From positions 1 through 23,342 of the forward strand of contig DATKCY010000190.1 of the NCBI GenBank assembly GCA_035512995.1: a DNA stretch of 23,342 nucleotides, given 5' to 3'. Shown here piece after piece: positions 21,876 through 23,342 of this stretch (its first letter is position 1; each line of letters begins with the position of its first letter). The notes below the pieces were generated by a model. The model was given only the letters and a program-made list of their open reading frames with translations, searched no databases and was not told the origin of the DNA. Source of the DNA: Thermohalobaculum sp035512995. Lineage in GTDB: Bacteria; Pseudomonadota; Alphaproteobacteria; Rhodobacterales; Rhodobacteraceae. The position numbers were made by a program, and so were the translations under genes.

Positions 21876-23330
21876 ATGTTCGATCTGACGAATTCCAGCC
21901 TGCTCGAGAGCCGGTCCTACATCGACGGCCAGTGGGTCGAGGGTGACGAGGGAAAGACCTTCGCCGTCACCAACCCCGCGACCGGCGAGGAGATCGTGGC
22001 CTGCGCCGACCTCGGCGTCGCCGAGACGAAGCGCGCGATCGACGCGGCCCACGCGGCTCTTCCCGAGTGGAGGGCGAAGACGGCCAAGGAGCGGGCCGCA
22101 GTGCTCCGGCGCTGGTACGAACTGATGATGGAGCACCAGGACGACCTCGGCCGTATCCTCACCGCCGAGATGGGCAAGCCGCTCGCCGAGGCCAAGGGTG
22201 AGATCGCCTACGGCGCGAGCTTCATCGAGTGGTTCGCGGAGGAGGGCAAGCGGCTCTACGGCGACACGATCCCGGGCCACCTGGCGGACAAGCGAATCGT
22301 CGTGCTGAAGCAGCCGGTCGGCGTCGTCGGCACGATCACGCCCTGGAACTTCCCGAACGCGATGATCACGCGCAAGGTCGGGCCGGCGCTGGCCGCGGGC
22401 TGCACGGTCGTCTCGCGCCCCGCGGCGCTGACGCCGCTGTCGTGCAACGCGCTCGCGGTTCTGGCCGAGCAGGCCGGCATTCCGAGGGGCGTGTTCAACG
22501 TCGTGAACTCGACCGACAGCTCGGGCGTCGGCCGCGAGCTCTGCACCAACGAGAAGGTGGCGAAGATCACCTTCACCGGCTCGACCGAGGTCGGGCGCAT
22601 CCTGATGAAGCAGTGCTCGGACCAGATCAAGAAGATCAGCCTCGAGCTCGGCGGCAACGCGCCGTTCATCGTGTTCGACGACGCCGACCTAGACGCCGCG
22701 GTCGAGGGCGCGATCGCGTCGAAGTTCCGCAACGCCGGGCAGACCTGCGTCTGCGCCAACCGCATCTACGTGCAGGACGGCGTCTACGACGCCTTCGCCG
22801 AGAAGCTGGGCCAGGCGGTTTCCGCGCTCAAGGTCGGCAACGGCTTCGAGGACGGCGTGCAGATCGGCCCGATCATCGAGGAGAAGGGCGTCAGGAAGAT
22901 CGAGGAGCACGTCGCCGACGCGAAGAAGCGCGGCGCCGAGATCGTGACCGGCGGCAAGCGGCACGAGAAGGGCGGCACCTTCTTCGAGCCGACGGTCATG
23001 ACGGGCGTGCCGCAGGACGCTGTCGTGAGCCGCGAGGAGACGTTCGGGCCGGTGGCCCCCCTCTTCCGCTTCAAGGACGAGGGCGAGGTGATCCGGCTCG
23101 CCAACGACACGATCTTCGGCCTTGCCTCCTACTTCTACGCCCGCGACCTCAGCCGGGTCTGGAAGGTGGCCGAGGCGCTGGAATACGGCATCGTCGGCGT
23201 GAACACCGGCATCATCTCGACCGAGGTCGCGCCCTTCGGCGGGGTCAAGCAGTCGGGCCTCGGCCGCGAGGGCTCGAAGTACGGCATCAGCGACTATGTC
23301 GACATCAAGTATGTCTGCATGAGCGTCTGA
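21876..23330 (+). CDS. gabD: NAD(P)-dependent succinate-semialdehyde dehydrogenase
   Basis: This 484-residue aldehyde dehydrogenase most resembles succinate-semialdehyde dehydrogenases, which oxidise succinate semialdehyde to succinate at the end of the GABA shunt. ATG 21876 follows GGGAGGAG. Catalytic features are oxyanion N158 (TPWNFP), general base E257 (LELGGNAP) and nucleophile C291 in GQTCVCANR; C293 follows two residues later, as in redox-sensitive human SSADH. The Lys of the usual cofactor motif KPA is R181 here (SRPAALTPLS). The C-terminal EVAPFGGVKQSGLGREGSKY is standard. No GABA aminotransferase or permease is in the window, so the precise substrate is inferred from family likeness; glutarate-semialdehyde is an alternative. 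Confidence 0.9.
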   Translation: MFDLTNSSLLESRSYIDGQWVEGDEGKTFAVTNPATGEEIVACADLGVAETKRAIDAAHAALPEWRAKTAKERAAVLRRWYELMMEHQDDLGRILTAEMGKPLAEAKGEIAYGASFIEWFAEEGKRLYGDTIPGHLADKRIVVLKQPVGVVGTITPWNFPNAMITRKVGPALAAGCTVVSRPAALTPLSCNALAVLAEQAGIPRGVFNVVNSTDSSGVGRELCTNEKVAKITFTGSTEVGRILMKQCSDQIKKISLELGGNAPFIVFDDADLDAAVEGAIASKFRNAGQTCVCANRIYVQDGVYDAFAEKLGQAVSALKVGNGFEDGVQIGPIIEEKGVRKIEEHVADAKKRGAEIVTGGKRHEKGGTFFEPTVMTGVPQDAVVSREETFGPVAPLFRFKDEGEVIRLANDTIFGLASYFYARDLSRVWKVAEALEYGIVGVNTGIISTEVAPFGGVKQSGLGREGSKYGISDYVDIKYVCMSV

Positions 23331-23342
23331 GGCCCGGAGGCC

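Overview
The window is high-GC bacterial chromosome. Gene content and order suggest an alphaproteobacterium, most likely Rhodobacterales (Rhodobacteraceae/Paracoccaceae): ftsY next to a DUF4893 gene, Hsp20 followed by DUF1150, the kdsD-lptC-lptA-lptB-rpoN-hpf-ptsN convoy, a complex I NDUFA9-like protein near uppP, and gltD followed by gltB. Genes are tightly packed, with frequent 1-16 nt overlaps. I see no insertion sequence, phage gene, CRISPR array, integrase or toxin-antitoxin pair. This is conserved core genome rather than an accessory island.

Layout. Positions 1-2607 (minus): an unidentified partial gene, the YciB/IspZ septation protein, a gap holding a doubtful small membrane frame, and ftsY. 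Positions 2765-5063 (plus): a secreted DUF4893 protein, an Hsp20-DUF1150 pair behind a good heat-shock (sigma-32 type) promoter and closed by a strong intrinsic terminator, then an unrecognised secreted protein. Positions 5166-11730 (minus), in transcription order: tRNA-Leu(CAG), rnd, kdsD, lptC, lptA, lptB, rpoN, hpf, ptsN. Positions 11882-12862 (plus): NDUFA9-like oxidoreductase. Positions 12891-13985 (minus): GlsB/YeaQ-type membrane protein and uppP. Positions 14261-20669 (plus): gltD, a GFA-domain gene and gltB as an overlapping operon. Positions 20734-23330 (plus): mtgA, a small secreted protein overlapping it, and a succinate-semialdehyde dehydrogenase with its own promoter.

Two themes recur. 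One is the cell envelope: Kdo precursor synthesis (kdsD), LPS transport (lptCAB), lipid-carrier recycling (uppP), peptidoglycan polymerisation (mtgA), septation (yciB) and membrane targeting (ftsY). The other is nitrogen and stress control: sigma-54, PtsN, glutamate synthase, the hibernation factor and a small heat-shock protein. I found no clear undescribed system. The points most worth checking are the GFA gene inside the glutamate synthase operon, the small secreted protein coupled to mtgA, the tRNA-Leu promoter that seems to lead straight into rnd, and the small regulatory and leader elements around the heat-shock locus.
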